In this document: positions 1 to 5,269 of the stretch, one piece after another
How the letters are laid out: every line of letters begins with the position of its first letter
Position numbering within the stretch: the stretch's first letter is position 1
Assembly (NCBI GenBank): GCA_934646845.1
Contig: CAKUEV010000135.1
Span: 1-5,481, forward strand
DNA: 5,481 nucleotides
Source of the DNA: an uncultured Slackia sp.
GTDB taxonomy: Bacteria; Actinomycetota; Coriobacteriia; Coriobacteriales; Eggerthellaceae
Reading direction: 5' to 3'
The notes under the pieces: model-generated
What the model saw: the letters and a program-made list of their open reading frames with translations, nothing else
Told to the model about the DNA's origin: nothing
Database searches by the model: none
Made by a program: the position numbers and the translations under genes

Positions 1-625
1 AAGCGACAAAACGGGCATCGAAAGGACGTCCGTGGCGAAGTACCTAAACACGCTCGTATCCCTTCGTCTCGTTGAAAAAGTTGCTCCGTTCGGCGAGAAC
101 CCCAAAACGACGCGCAAAGGAATCTACAGAATTACAGAGCCTTGCTATTCGTACTGGTATGGTTTCGTTGAGCCGGCCATAGCCGAAATCGAGCAGAACG
201 CGGGAGAACTTGTCGCTGCCGATGTCCTTCAGCCCGAGATTTTGTCGACCCATGTTGGCCATTGGTTTGAGGCAATGTGCAAGGAATGGCTTATCGCCCA
301 AGCGAAAAAAGGCGAGCTCCCTATAAGGCCTACGCGGTTTGGATCGTGGTGGGGAACGAATCCCGAAACGAGGCAGCAAGATGATATTGATGTTATTGCT
401 GCCAACCCACGGCGCAAAGAATTGCTGTTGGGTGAGTGCAAATGGCGTGAGTCGTTCAATGAAACGAAAGCTATCGAAAAGCTTCATTCGCGCGAGCGTG
501 TTTTCAAAGACTACGACCATACCTGCCTGGCCTTGTTCACGAAGCATGGTGTGGGCGAGGCGACGAAGGAAAAATACGCCAAGCAGGGGTGCATAGTTGT
601 GGCTGCGGCCGATTTGTATGAGTAG
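1..625 (+). CDS. DUF234-type AAA ATPase, C-terminal part (5' end outside window)
   Basis: The reading frame is open from base 2 with no stop upstream, so this is the 3' part of a longer gene: 207 residues remain and the AAA+ NTPase domain would lie outside the window. A GTG at 32 could be read as a start, but the residues before it (TGIERTSVAKYLNTL) look like the recognition helix of a winged helix, so I read through it. The visible order is end of winged helix (about 1-45), linker, then a PD-(D/E)XK-like nuclease fold with E90 in an early helix, D130 in DDIDVIA, and E145-x-K147 in LLLGECKW. This layout is that of the DUF234 C-terminal domain found behind archaeal-type AAA ATPases, whose biological role is poorly known; such genes are often accessory. 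Base composition looks less GC-rich than ruvAB, consistent with acquisition, though I did not compute it. Family fairly sure; function unknown. Confidence 0.8.
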   Translation, partial: SDKTGIERTSVAKYLNTLVSLRLVEKVAPFGENPKTTRKGIYRITEPCYSYWYGFVEPAIAEIEQNAGELVAADVLQPEILSTHVGHWFEAMCKEWLIAQAKKGELPIRPTRFGSWWGTNPETRQQDDIDVIAANPRRKELLLGECKWRESFNETKAIEKLHSRERVFKDYDHTCLALFTKHGVGEATKEKYAKQGCIVVAAADLYE

Positions 626-682
626 AGGATGGTTGCGCCCGGAATGAACGCGCGAATCGCGTTTGGAATACGAGGTGGGTTC

Positions 683-1558
683 ATGAAAACGCTAATTGTG
701 GGCGATTTGCATTTGAAGCAACAATTTGTGCTGCCCCGTATCGATGAGATGCTGGCGAGCGATGCAGAGATTGGGCGCGTCGTGTTTTTGGGCGACGCGT
801 GCGATGACTGGGGCGCGAATGAGGCCGACGAGCTGAACGCCATGGGGTTTTATGCGAAATGGGTTCGCGAGCATCGCGAGCGCGGCATGCAGATTGACGT
901 GCTGCTGGGCAACCACGATTTTTGCTACGTGCGCGGCAAGCGCGGACCGGGCTCAATTATGTCCATCATGCGCAACCTGCGAACGATTCTGGAAGATGCC
1001 CTGCAGGCGAAGGCGGCCTGCGCGGTGGGGCCGTATTTGTGTTCGCATGCAGGCGTGACGGGCGTGTGGGCGAAGCGATTTTTGTCAGACGTGCCCGCCG
1101 ATGCGCGGGCGATCGCCCAACGTTTGAACGAAATGCTCGCCGACTCGTCGCATTGGGGCGATTTGGACAGCTGCCCTCCGTCGCGCGGAGGCTGGTCGTT
1201 GCCGGGGCCTTTGTGGGCCGATTTGCGCGACATGCTCGATGACGCGTTGCCCGGCGTGCCGCAAATTATGGGTCATTCGCCGGTCGAGCGTGTGGAGAAC
1301 TATGCCGGCGGTTGGATGACAGCGGGCCGAGACGCTTTGTGGGCATGCGACACCATGTCGCTCATGAGCTACGGCTCGCCTATCGGCGACGGATCGATGC
1401 TTCTTGTCGAGGGGCCGAGCAAGCCAAGCGATTCGTGCGACCTGGGTTTGTCAGGCGAGCCAGATGGCGCCGACGAAACGCCTGAAGCGCGCGCAGTGCC
1501 GTTCCCGGGCGAGGGCACGTTCGCCGAAGCGTGCAGGCGGTATTGGGAAGCGCGCTAG
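683..1558 (+). CDS. Calcineurin-like metallophosphoesterase
   Basis: Protein of 291 residues with the full motif set of the calcineurin-like (PPP-type) metallophosphoesterases, which hydrolyse phosphoesters using two metal ions. Visible motifs are GDLH (7-10), GDACDD (37-42), GNHDF (76-80), SHAG (121-124) and GHSP (197-200), plus GPLWADLR (175-182), which recalls the GPLW segment of PPP-family phosphatases. There is no signal peptide or membrane segment, so the protein is cytoplasmic. I chose ATG 683 because the first motif begins at residue 7 and a GAGGTGG-type Shine-Dalgarno lies about 5 bases upstream; an in-frame start at 629 would add 18 residues that resemble nothing and lacks a good ribosome site. 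Residues about 225-291 form a low-complexity tail outside the catalytic core. The 57-base gap after the previous gene shows no terminator, so the two may be co-transcribed. The substrate (protein, nucleotide or dinucleoside polyphosphate) cannot be told from sequence. Confidence 0.88.
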   Translation: MKTLIVGDLHLKQQFVLPRIDEMLASDAEIGRVVFLGDACDDWGANEADELNAMGFYAKWVREHRERGMQIDVLLGNHDFCYVRGKRGPGSIMSIMRNLRTILEDALQAKAACAVGPYLCSHAGVTGVWAKRFLSDVPADARAIAQRLNEMLADSSHWGDLDSCPPSRGGWSLPGPLWADLRDMLDDALPGVPQIMGHSPVERVENYAGGWMTAGRDALWACDTMSLMSYGSPIGDGSMLLVEGPSKPSDSCDLGLSGEPDGADETPEARAVPFPGEGTFAEACRRYWEAR

Positions 1559-1665
1559 GCGGCGTAATGTTGGGCGGTTCCTTTCGTTTTCGAAGGAGAC
1601 CGTGGTCGAACGCCATAAGCTTCTCATAAGGAAATTCATTGATATTTACAGAGTAGATCTGCTGA

Positions 1666-1717
1666 CGAAGTGAGTGCGGAAAGCTCCTCACTTCGCTTGA
1701 TTGTTTTCGTTTTCGTT
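1666..1717 (+). terminator. Probable intrinsic terminator after the phosphoesterase
   Basis: A perfect 9-bp inverted repeat, CGAAGTGAG (1666-1674) and CTCACTTCG (1687-1695), has a 12-base loop and is followed by a T-rich run with TTTT tracts (1696-1719). The stem is only moderately GC-rich and the T-tract is interrupted by G and C, so efficiency is uncertain. It stands between the phosphoesterase and the Tat-signal gene and overlaps the TGA of a possible 23-codon ORF. Confidence 0.6.
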
Positions 1718-1827
1718 TCTCGCCTGCCGCATGCGTTCCCGCTTCGTTTCTCGACGCACGAGGCGCTCGTATGGGACAATGCGAGCAACGAACAGTTCAG
1801 CGAAAATCGGGCGAAAGGGAGGCGACA

Positions 1828-2310
1828 ATGGCGAAGCATATGACGAGGCGTACATTCGTGGCGGTGGCGTGTGGCGCCGTTGCCGCGACGGCGGCGTGCG
1901 GTCCTGTGGCCGCGACGATGCTTGGCTGCACAAAGCAGGACGCGAGCGGCTCCGCGTGGACGTGGGAAGAAGACGCCGACTTGCCCGTGTTGTGCATGGA
2001 GGTTTCCGGTGGCGCGATTGTCGCCATGCCGAGCAATGGCTGGAAGCCGCAAGGCGAGTGGATCCAGCTGCAGCTTTCGGGCGGCTCGATTCCGGGAAAG
2101 GAAATCGAGGCCATAACTCAGGAAGGCGCCACGCTGGTCGTGCGTTTGAAGAAACCGGCAAGCGATATGGAAACCATGGATTTGTGCCTTACCGAATATC
2201 GCGTGGCTGGCGGCGACGTTTCGAGCGTTGAATCGGTCGTGGTTGAAGACAAAGGCGAGCGCCTTGATGCTCAGCTTGGCGTCGATGGCGAGGCCCGCGC
2301 CGTGCAATAG
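1828..2310 (+). CDS. Tat-signal hypothetical protein, possible lipoprotein
   Basis: Protein of 160 residues that I do not recognise beyond its signal. The N-terminus has basic residues and a twin-arginine motif TRRTFV (6-11), then an alanine/valine-rich hydrophobic stretch (about 11-33) ending in MLGC (31-34). That is a degenerate lipobox, so C34 may be lipidated after Tat export; C15 and C24 lie inside the hydrophobic stretch. The mature part (about 35-160) is short and probably beta-rich, with one conspicuous tryptophan patch (W44, W46) and cysteines 56 and 120; no cofactor motif is visible. ATG 1828 was chosen because AGGGAGG (1816-1822) sits 5 bases upstream and the signal starts there; the in-frame ATG at 1771 would add 19 residues before the signal and has no ribosome site. 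Terminators on both sides suggest a single-gene transcript. The likely location is the outer face of the cytoplasmic membrane. Function unknown. Confidence 0.8.
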   Translation: MAKHMTRRTFVAVACGAVAATAACGPVAATMLGCTKQDASGSAWTWEEDADLPVLCMEVSGGAIVAMPSNGWKPQGEWIQLQLSGGSIPGKEIEAITQEGATLVVRLKKPASDMETMDLCLTEYRVAGGDVSSVESVVVEDKGERLDAQLGVDGEARAVQ

Positions 2311-2358
2311 GAAGAAGCTCGGCGCCCTTTCTCCGTCGATACTTTTCGGTTTGAGGGT

Positions 2359-2406
2359 AAAACGTGCAGTTGTCGCAAAAAGAGCGGCGACTGCACGTTT
2401 TTGTTT
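2359..2406 (+). terminator. Strong intrinsic terminator between the Tat gene and ruvA
   Basis: The left arm 2359-2376 and right arm 2384-2401 pair over 18 bp, including two G-U wobbles in the upper stem, around a 7-base A-rich loop (2377-2383). The outer end is AAAA on the left and TTTT on the right, and the T-run continues to about 2406, so the structure could stop transcription from either strand. It lies 48 bases after the Tat gene stop and separates that gene from ruvAB. Confidence 0.92.
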
Positions 2407-2415
2407 GTGCCGCTA

Positions 2416-2424
2416 TGGTATATT
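2416..2424 (+). promoter_or_regulatory. Candidate extended -10 promoter of ruvAB
   Basis: TGG followed by TATATT (2419-2424) matches an extended -10 element (TGn plus 5 of 6 bases of TATAAT). No good -35 hexamer lies 16-18 bases upstream, because that position is the T-tract of the preceding terminator; this is tolerated by extended -10 promoters. The predicted transcription start near 2431 falls inside the LexA box, which supports the assignment. It would give a leader of about 65 bases before ruvA. Confidence 0.5.
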
Positions 2425-2426
2425 TG

Positions 2427-2440
2427 CGAACAGACGTTTG
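2427..2440 (+). promoter_or_regulatory. LexA/SOS box upstream of ruvA
   Basis: CGAACAGACGTTTG fits the Gram-positive LexA (DinR) consensus CGAAC-RNRY-GTTYG at every constrained position. It begins 3 bases after the candidate -10 hexamer and covers the expected transcription start, a classic repressor position. ruvAB is an established SOS target in many bacteria, so repression by LexA and induction by DNA damage is the natural reading. It is the only such box I found in the window. Confidence 0.8.
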
Positions 2441-2497
2441 TAGATTGATTCGTGGCACGCGCGGTTTTCGCCGCTTGTCGCATGTGAGAGGTTGCCG

Positions 2498-3094
2498 ATG
2501 ATTGCATTCCTGAAAGGCACGATGGCCGGCCGAAGCGCCGACGTGGCCTTCGTCGACGTGAACGGCGTCGGCTTCGCCGTGTACATGCCCGCGACCGACA
2601 TTGTGAAACTTCCCGAGGCGGGCGCCGACGTGGCGCTGTTCACGCATCTTGCCGTGCGCGAAGACGCCATGACGCTGTATGGTTTTTTGTCTCAGGAAGA
2701 ACACGCGTTGTTCCTGCGCCTTATTGGCGTGTCGGGCATTGGCCCGAAGGCGGCCCTTGCGGCGCTTTCTACATTCAAGCCGGCCGAGCTTATTTCTGCC
2801 ATTCAGTCGGAAGATGTGAAGGCCGTGTCGACCATTCCGGGCGTGGGCAAGAAAACCGCGCAGCGTCTCATCCTGGAATTGAAAGGCAATTTGGCGCAGG
2901 CGGGCGAGCAAGACCTGTTCAGCGCCGCGACGGCAGCGGCGACCGAGCGCTTGCAGGGCGCGCGCGATGGCCTGCTTGCCATGGGCTTCACGCTGGCCGA
3001 GGCCGATTTGGCGTTGAAGGGCGCTCCCGAGGAACTGAATACCGAGGGCGCGCTGTTGCAGTATGCTTTGAAGCGACTTGGCACAGTGGGGTAA
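2498..3094 (+). CDS. ruvA: Holliday junction branch migration protein RuvA
   Basis: Protein of 198 residues, the normal length for RuvA, which binds four-way DNA junctions as a tetramer and loads the RuvB motor during recombinational repair. Visible parts are an OB-fold N-terminal domain starting MIAFLKGT (about 1-62), the REDAMTLYGF segment (54-63) carrying the acidic pin residues E55/D56, two helix-hairpin-helix motifs around GVSGIGPKAAL (77-87) and IPGVGKKTAQ (113-122), an acidic/alanine-rich flexible linker (about 131-150), and the C-terminal RuvB-binding three-helix domain (about 151-198). ATG 2498 is chosen over the in-frame TTG at 2492 because the family begins MIAF and GAGAGG lies just upstream. 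ruvB follows after 12 bases, indicating one transcript. A LexA box and candidate promoter precede it, so SOS control is likely. ruvC is not adjacent. Confidence 0.97.
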   Translation: MIAFLKGTMAGRSADVAFVDVNGVGFAVYMPATDIVKLPEAGADVALFTHLAVREDAMTLYGFLSQEEHALFLRLIGVSGIGPKAALAALSTFKPAELISAIQSEDVKAVSTIPGVGKKTAQRLILELKGNLAQAGEQDLFSAATAAATERLQGARDGLLAMGFTLAEADLALKGAPEELNTEGALLQYALKRLGTVG

Positions 3095-3106
3095 AGGAAG
3101 TAATTC

Positions 3107-4201
3107 GTGGCTGAAGGCATCCAAATAGAAGGCATGGTGTTCGAGGCGTCTTCGGGCGGCTCGGCGGCGGGCGGCGCGGGCTTCGCGCAGCAAACGCCGC
3201 GCGAGCGTGTGGTCTCGAGCGACCTCACTGAAGACGATTTGGCGCTCGATCGCTCGCTTCGCCCGAAATACCTGGACGATTATCTGGGCCAAACGCGTGT
3301 GAAAGACAGCTTGTCTATTCTTATTCAGGCGGCCAAGCAGCGCGGCGAATGCATGGACCACGTACTGTTCAGCGGCCCTCCGGGCTTGGGTAAAACCACG
3401 CTCGCCACCGTTGTCGCCAACGAGCTGGGCGCGAATATTCGCACCACGAGCGGCCCGGCCATCGCGCGTCCGGGCGATTTGGCGGCTATTTTGACGAATC
3501 TCGAAGAGGGCGACGTGCTGTTCATCGACGAGATTCATCGCCTGAATCGCCAGGTAGAAGAAGTGCTTTATCCCGCGCTGGAAGATTGCGTGCTCGATAT
3601 CGTGGTGGGCAAGGGGCCGGCTGCGCGCGGCATTCGCCTCGATCTGCCGCACTTCACGCTCATCGGCGCGACTACGCGCACGGGCTTGCTTACCGGGCCT
3701 TTGCGCGATCGCTTCGGCATCGTGTTCCGCCTGGATTATTACACCCCCGAAGAGCTGGCCGACATCGTGAAGCGCTCGGCGGGCATTTTGGACGTGGCGG
3801 TCGACGAAGAAGGCGCCATTGAAATCGCGCGCCGCAGCCGCGGTACGCCGCGTTTGGCGAATCGCCTGCTCAAGCGCGTGCGCGACTGGGCGCAGGTGCG
3901 CGGCAACGGTGATATCGACGAAGATACCGCGGCGGCAGCGCTGAGCTTCTTCGAGGTCGACTCGCTCGGGCTCGATGGCCTTGACAATAAAATCCTCGAG
4001 CTTCTGTGCGATTCATTCGCGGGGCGTCCTGTGGGCCTTACCACGCTTGCGTCGGCGCTTTCGGAAGACCCGGGCACGGTGGAAGACGTGTATGAGCCAT
4101 TCCTTATTCAGCAAGGGCTCATTATGCGCACGCCCAAGGGCCGCCAAGCAACGGCGAGAGCGTTTGGTCATCTGGGGCTGAAGATGCCCAGGGCGGAATA
4201 G
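3107..4201 (+). CDS. ruvB: Holliday junction branch migration DNA helicase RuvB
   Basis: Protein of 364 residues: the AAA+ hexameric motor that drives branch migration with RuvA. Visible parts are Walker A GPPGLGKT (90-97), Walker B DEIH (141-144), sensor 1 GATT (187-190), the GPLRDRFG segment (197-204) holding the arginine finger, sensor 2 [12 protein letters not shown] (246-257), and the C-terminal winged helix (about 290-360) with GRPVGL and the conserved end segment around [13 protein letters not shown]. It is about 25-30 residues longer than typical RuvB because of a glycine/alanine/serine-rich N-terminal extension (about 1-38); the conserved part begins near [13 protein letters not shown]. 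The GTG start at 3107 is supported by AAGGAAG (3094-3100) about 6 bases upstream. It overlaps no other gene and should be translated from the ruvA message. No clear T-tract terminator follows the stop. Confidence 0.97.
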   Translation: MAEGIQIEGMVFEASSGGSAAGGAGFAQQTPRERVVSSDLTEDDLALDRSLRPKYLDDYLGQTRVKDSLSILIQAAKQRGECMDHVLFSGPPGLGKTTLATVVANELGANIRTTSGPAIARPGDLAAILTNLEEGDVLFIDEIHRLNRQVEEVLYPALEDCVLDIVVGKGPAARGIRLDLPHFTLIGATTRTGLLTGPLRDRFGIVFRLDYYTPEELADIVKRSAGILDVAVDEEGAIEIARRSRGTPRLANRLLKRVRDWAQVRGNGDIDEDTAAAALSFFEVDSLGLDGLDNKILELLCDSFAGRPVGLTTLASALSEDPGTVEDVYEPFLIQQGLIMRTPKGRQATARAFGHLGLKMPRAE

Positions 4202-4212
4202 CGAATGAGTCT

Positions 4213-4267
4213 GGGCATGCGCCAAAAGCATGAGCCCGGGTGCGGAGCTTGGGTATGCGCCAAAAGC
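4213..4267 (+). repeat. Imperfect direct repeat with hairpin just after ruvB
   Basis: A 17-base unit occurs at 4213-4229 and again at 4251-4267 with one difference (GGGC versus GGGT before ATGCGCCAAAAGC), a period of 38 bases. The first copy also folds: CATGC (4216-4220) pairs with GCATG (4228-4232) around gccaaaa, and GGG (4213-4215) can pair with CCC (4235-4237) past a 2-base bulge. There is no T-tract, so it is not a standard terminator, though a 3'-end stabilising hairpin for the ruvAB message is possible. Confidence 0.6.
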
Positions 4268-4280
4268 CAGCGAGCATGCT

Positions 4281-4508
4281 GTTTCGCCGTTCTGCCGAAC
4301 GGCGAAAACTGCCCATGCTGCGCGAAAGCGTGGCGGGGATGAGCTTGGCCATGAACTAAGAGTCAGCGAGCGCGAGATTCGTGGAGCGAATTCACCCAAA
4401 AGAGAAGCGAAGCGTACTTCGGTACGCGAGCGACGATTGCGGGCGAAGGCGTTCGCGCAGCTCGCGCGCAGCGTCGAGCGGTTTCCCCGTTCGGCAGAAC
4501 GGAGAAAC
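4281..4508. repeat. 228-bp element with 44-nt palindromic inverted repeats (MITE-like)
   Basis: Bases 4281-4324 and the reverse complement of 4465-4508 match at 36 of 44 positions without gaps. Each end is itself a hairpin: TTTCGCCGTTC (4282-4292) pairs perfectly with 4297-4307 around TGCC, and GTTTCcCCGTTC (4481-4492) pairs with 4497-4508 around GGCA with one C-A mismatch. The loops are reverse complements, as expected for inverted copies. The interior holds a GCGTAC-TTCG-GTACGC hairpin (4412-4427) and a GCGAA/TTCGC hairpin (4443-4456). No convincing protein is encoded: the frames through it are arginine/serine-rich and run into neighbouring genes. I see no target-site duplication. It could be a non-autonomous mobile element, a dispersed intergenic repeat or a structured RNA; copy number elsewhere is unknown. 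Confidence 0.6.
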
Positions 4509-4512
4509 ATAG

Positions 4513-4929
4513 ATGTTTCAGCAAGACTACCTTATCCGTTTGATTTGGCAATTCGTTGAGGCGATGCGTCGCACGGTCGAGAAAGACGACGATCCCGATG
4601 CGAAAGCCGAATCGGTGGAAGACGCTATCGCGAATGCGCTCGAAATGGATGCGAATGTGGTGCTGGGCCTGGCGCCCGAAAGCTTCGCGGGCATTCTGAG
4701 CGTTTCGGGAACCGACCCGCATGTGGTCGAGTATTTGGTGCGCGGCATGGCCCTCGAGTCGTATTACCTTGAGCAAGCCGGCAAACAGCAGGCGGCCCAG
4801 CTGCGATTCGACCAGGCTTGCGCCCTGGCCGCGGCATACGGCATCGATGCACCTGAGGCGGGAGAGATTCCCGTGATGGGCGATTTCGACGAGATGCTCG
4901 AAGCCGATGGCATCGCGGGCGAGGAATAG
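4513..4929 (+). CDS. Conserved hypothetical protein, DUF6483-like
   Basis: Acidic protein of 138 residues without signal peptide or membrane segment, probably helical and cytoplasmic. The N-terminus MFQQDYLIRLIWQFVEAMRR recalls the short uncharacterised DUF6483 family, which begins with a similar QDY-I-R helix; this assignment is from memory and tentative. Further segments look conserved in style: LAPESFAGILSVSGTDPHVVEYLVRGM (about 53-79), then a helical repeat-like part (about 80-110), and an acidic C-terminal tail. The first ATG, 4513, follows GGAG (4501-4504) by 8 bases. That Shine-Dalgarno lies in the right arm of the terminal hairpin of the inverted-repeat element, which could lower or regulate translation. 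It is separated from ruvB by 311 non-coding bases, so shared function with ruvAB is doubtful. Being a real gene is likely from codon use and context; function unknown. Confidence 0.8.
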   Translation: MFQQDYLIRLIWQFVEAMRRTVEKDDDPDAKAESVEDAIANALEMDANVVLGLAPESFAGILSVSGTDPHVVEYLVRGMALESYYLEQAGKQQAAQLRFDQACALAAAYGIDAPEAGEIPVMGDFDEMLEADGIAGEE

Positions 4930-5018
4930 TCTCGTTCGGTCCTCGGCTTGTATTTCCTGGCGCGATCGAATGGGGCTGCGCCCGTAAAGGCAAAATCGCA
5001 AGGGACCCGTGGTTGGGC

Positions 5019-5030
5019 GAAACGCGTTTC
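5019..5030. promoter_or_regulatory. Perfect 12-base palindrome, possible operator
   Basis: GAAACGCGTTTC reads identically on both strands. It lies in the 340-base gap (4930-5269) between the 138-aa gene and the Tat lipoprotein gene. No T-tract follows, so it is not a terminator. A regulator-binding role is only a suggestion. The rest of the first half of this gap (4930-5090) is GC-rich and shows a GGGC-TGC-GCCC mini-hairpin (4973-4983) but no recognisable gene or terminator. Confidence 0.3.
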
Positions 5031-5182
5031 ATTATTCGGTTGCGGGCGCGTTCGACGTGCGGCGTATGATGCTCCAGGATTCATTCTTCGTCATAAGCGT
5101 TGCTCGTAAATACGACATTGCTTTTAACAAAATATGATCGTTCTTCTTTAGAAGTCTGCCTTGAACAGGCTTTATGCGCTCA

Positions 5183-5211
5183 TTGATGCATCGTTTTGAC
5201 AATAGTATTAA
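5183..5211 (+). promoter_or_regulatory. Candidate promoter of the Tat lipoprotein gene
   Basis: In the AT-rich stretch 5110-5220, TTGATG (5183-5188) and TATTAA (5206-5211) are spaced by 17 bases, matching 4 of 6 bases of each sigma-70 hexamer and giving a leader of about 50 bases. A perfect TTGACA at 5196-5201 lies nearby, but its best -10 (TAGCTC at 5219) is poor. GATGCATC (5185-5192), a perfect palindrome, overlaps the -35 region, and CTTCT-TT-AGAAG (5143-5154) lies upstream; either could be an operator. The assignment is tentative. Confidence 0.35.
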
Positions 5212-5240
5212 TGAAAAATAGCTCGTATCGTTCGCTTTGC

Positions 5241-5265
5241 AAGAAGGGATTGCGAAAGAAGGGAT
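5241..5265 (+). promoter_or_regulatory. Duplicated Shine-Dalgarno-like sequence
   Basis: AAGAAGGGAT occurs at 5241-5250 and again at 5256-5265, a 15-base period. The second copy places GAAGGG 6 bases before ATG 5270, so it is the working ribosome site; the first is too far away for that start and has no good start codon of its own at the right distance. Confidence 0.5.
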
Positions 5266-5269
5266 CGAT

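Noticed and set aside
1790..1798. GAACAGTTC as a second LexA box before the Tat-signal gene
   Set aside because: The half-sites are separated by one base instead of four, so it does not fit the LexA consensus.
1636..2307. A 223-codon minus-strand frame opposite the Tat-signal gene
   Set aside because: Shadow of the + strand gene. The + frame has a ribosome site and an interpretable signal peptide, while this one has neither.
2189..3652. A 487-codon open frame on the minus strand
   Set aside because: It runs antisense through ruvA, half of ruvB, the terminator and the promoter region. Its product is arginine/histidine/alanine-rich with no domain, as expected from the complement of GC-rich genes.
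4281..4508. CRISPR array or intrinsic terminator of ruvB
   Set aside because: The repeats are inverted, only two in number and separated by about 140 bases, which excludes a CRISPR array. The hairpins lack a following T-tract, which argues against an intrinsic terminator.
4013..4559. Open frames on both strands through the inverted-repeat element (minus 4013-4510, plus 4230-4559)
   Set aside because: Products are arginine/serine-rich and they overlap ruvB or the 138-aa gene out of frame. Neither has a convincing start or family resemblance.
4973..4983. GGGC-TGC-GCCC as a terminator of the 138-aa gene
   Set aside because: The stem is only 4 bp and no T-run follows.
5196..5224. Perfect TTGACA as the -35 of the Tat lipoprotein promoter
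   Set aside because: No acceptable -10 hexamer lies 16-18 bases downstream (best TAGCTC). The TTGATG/TATTAA pair is better balanced, though this is not settled.
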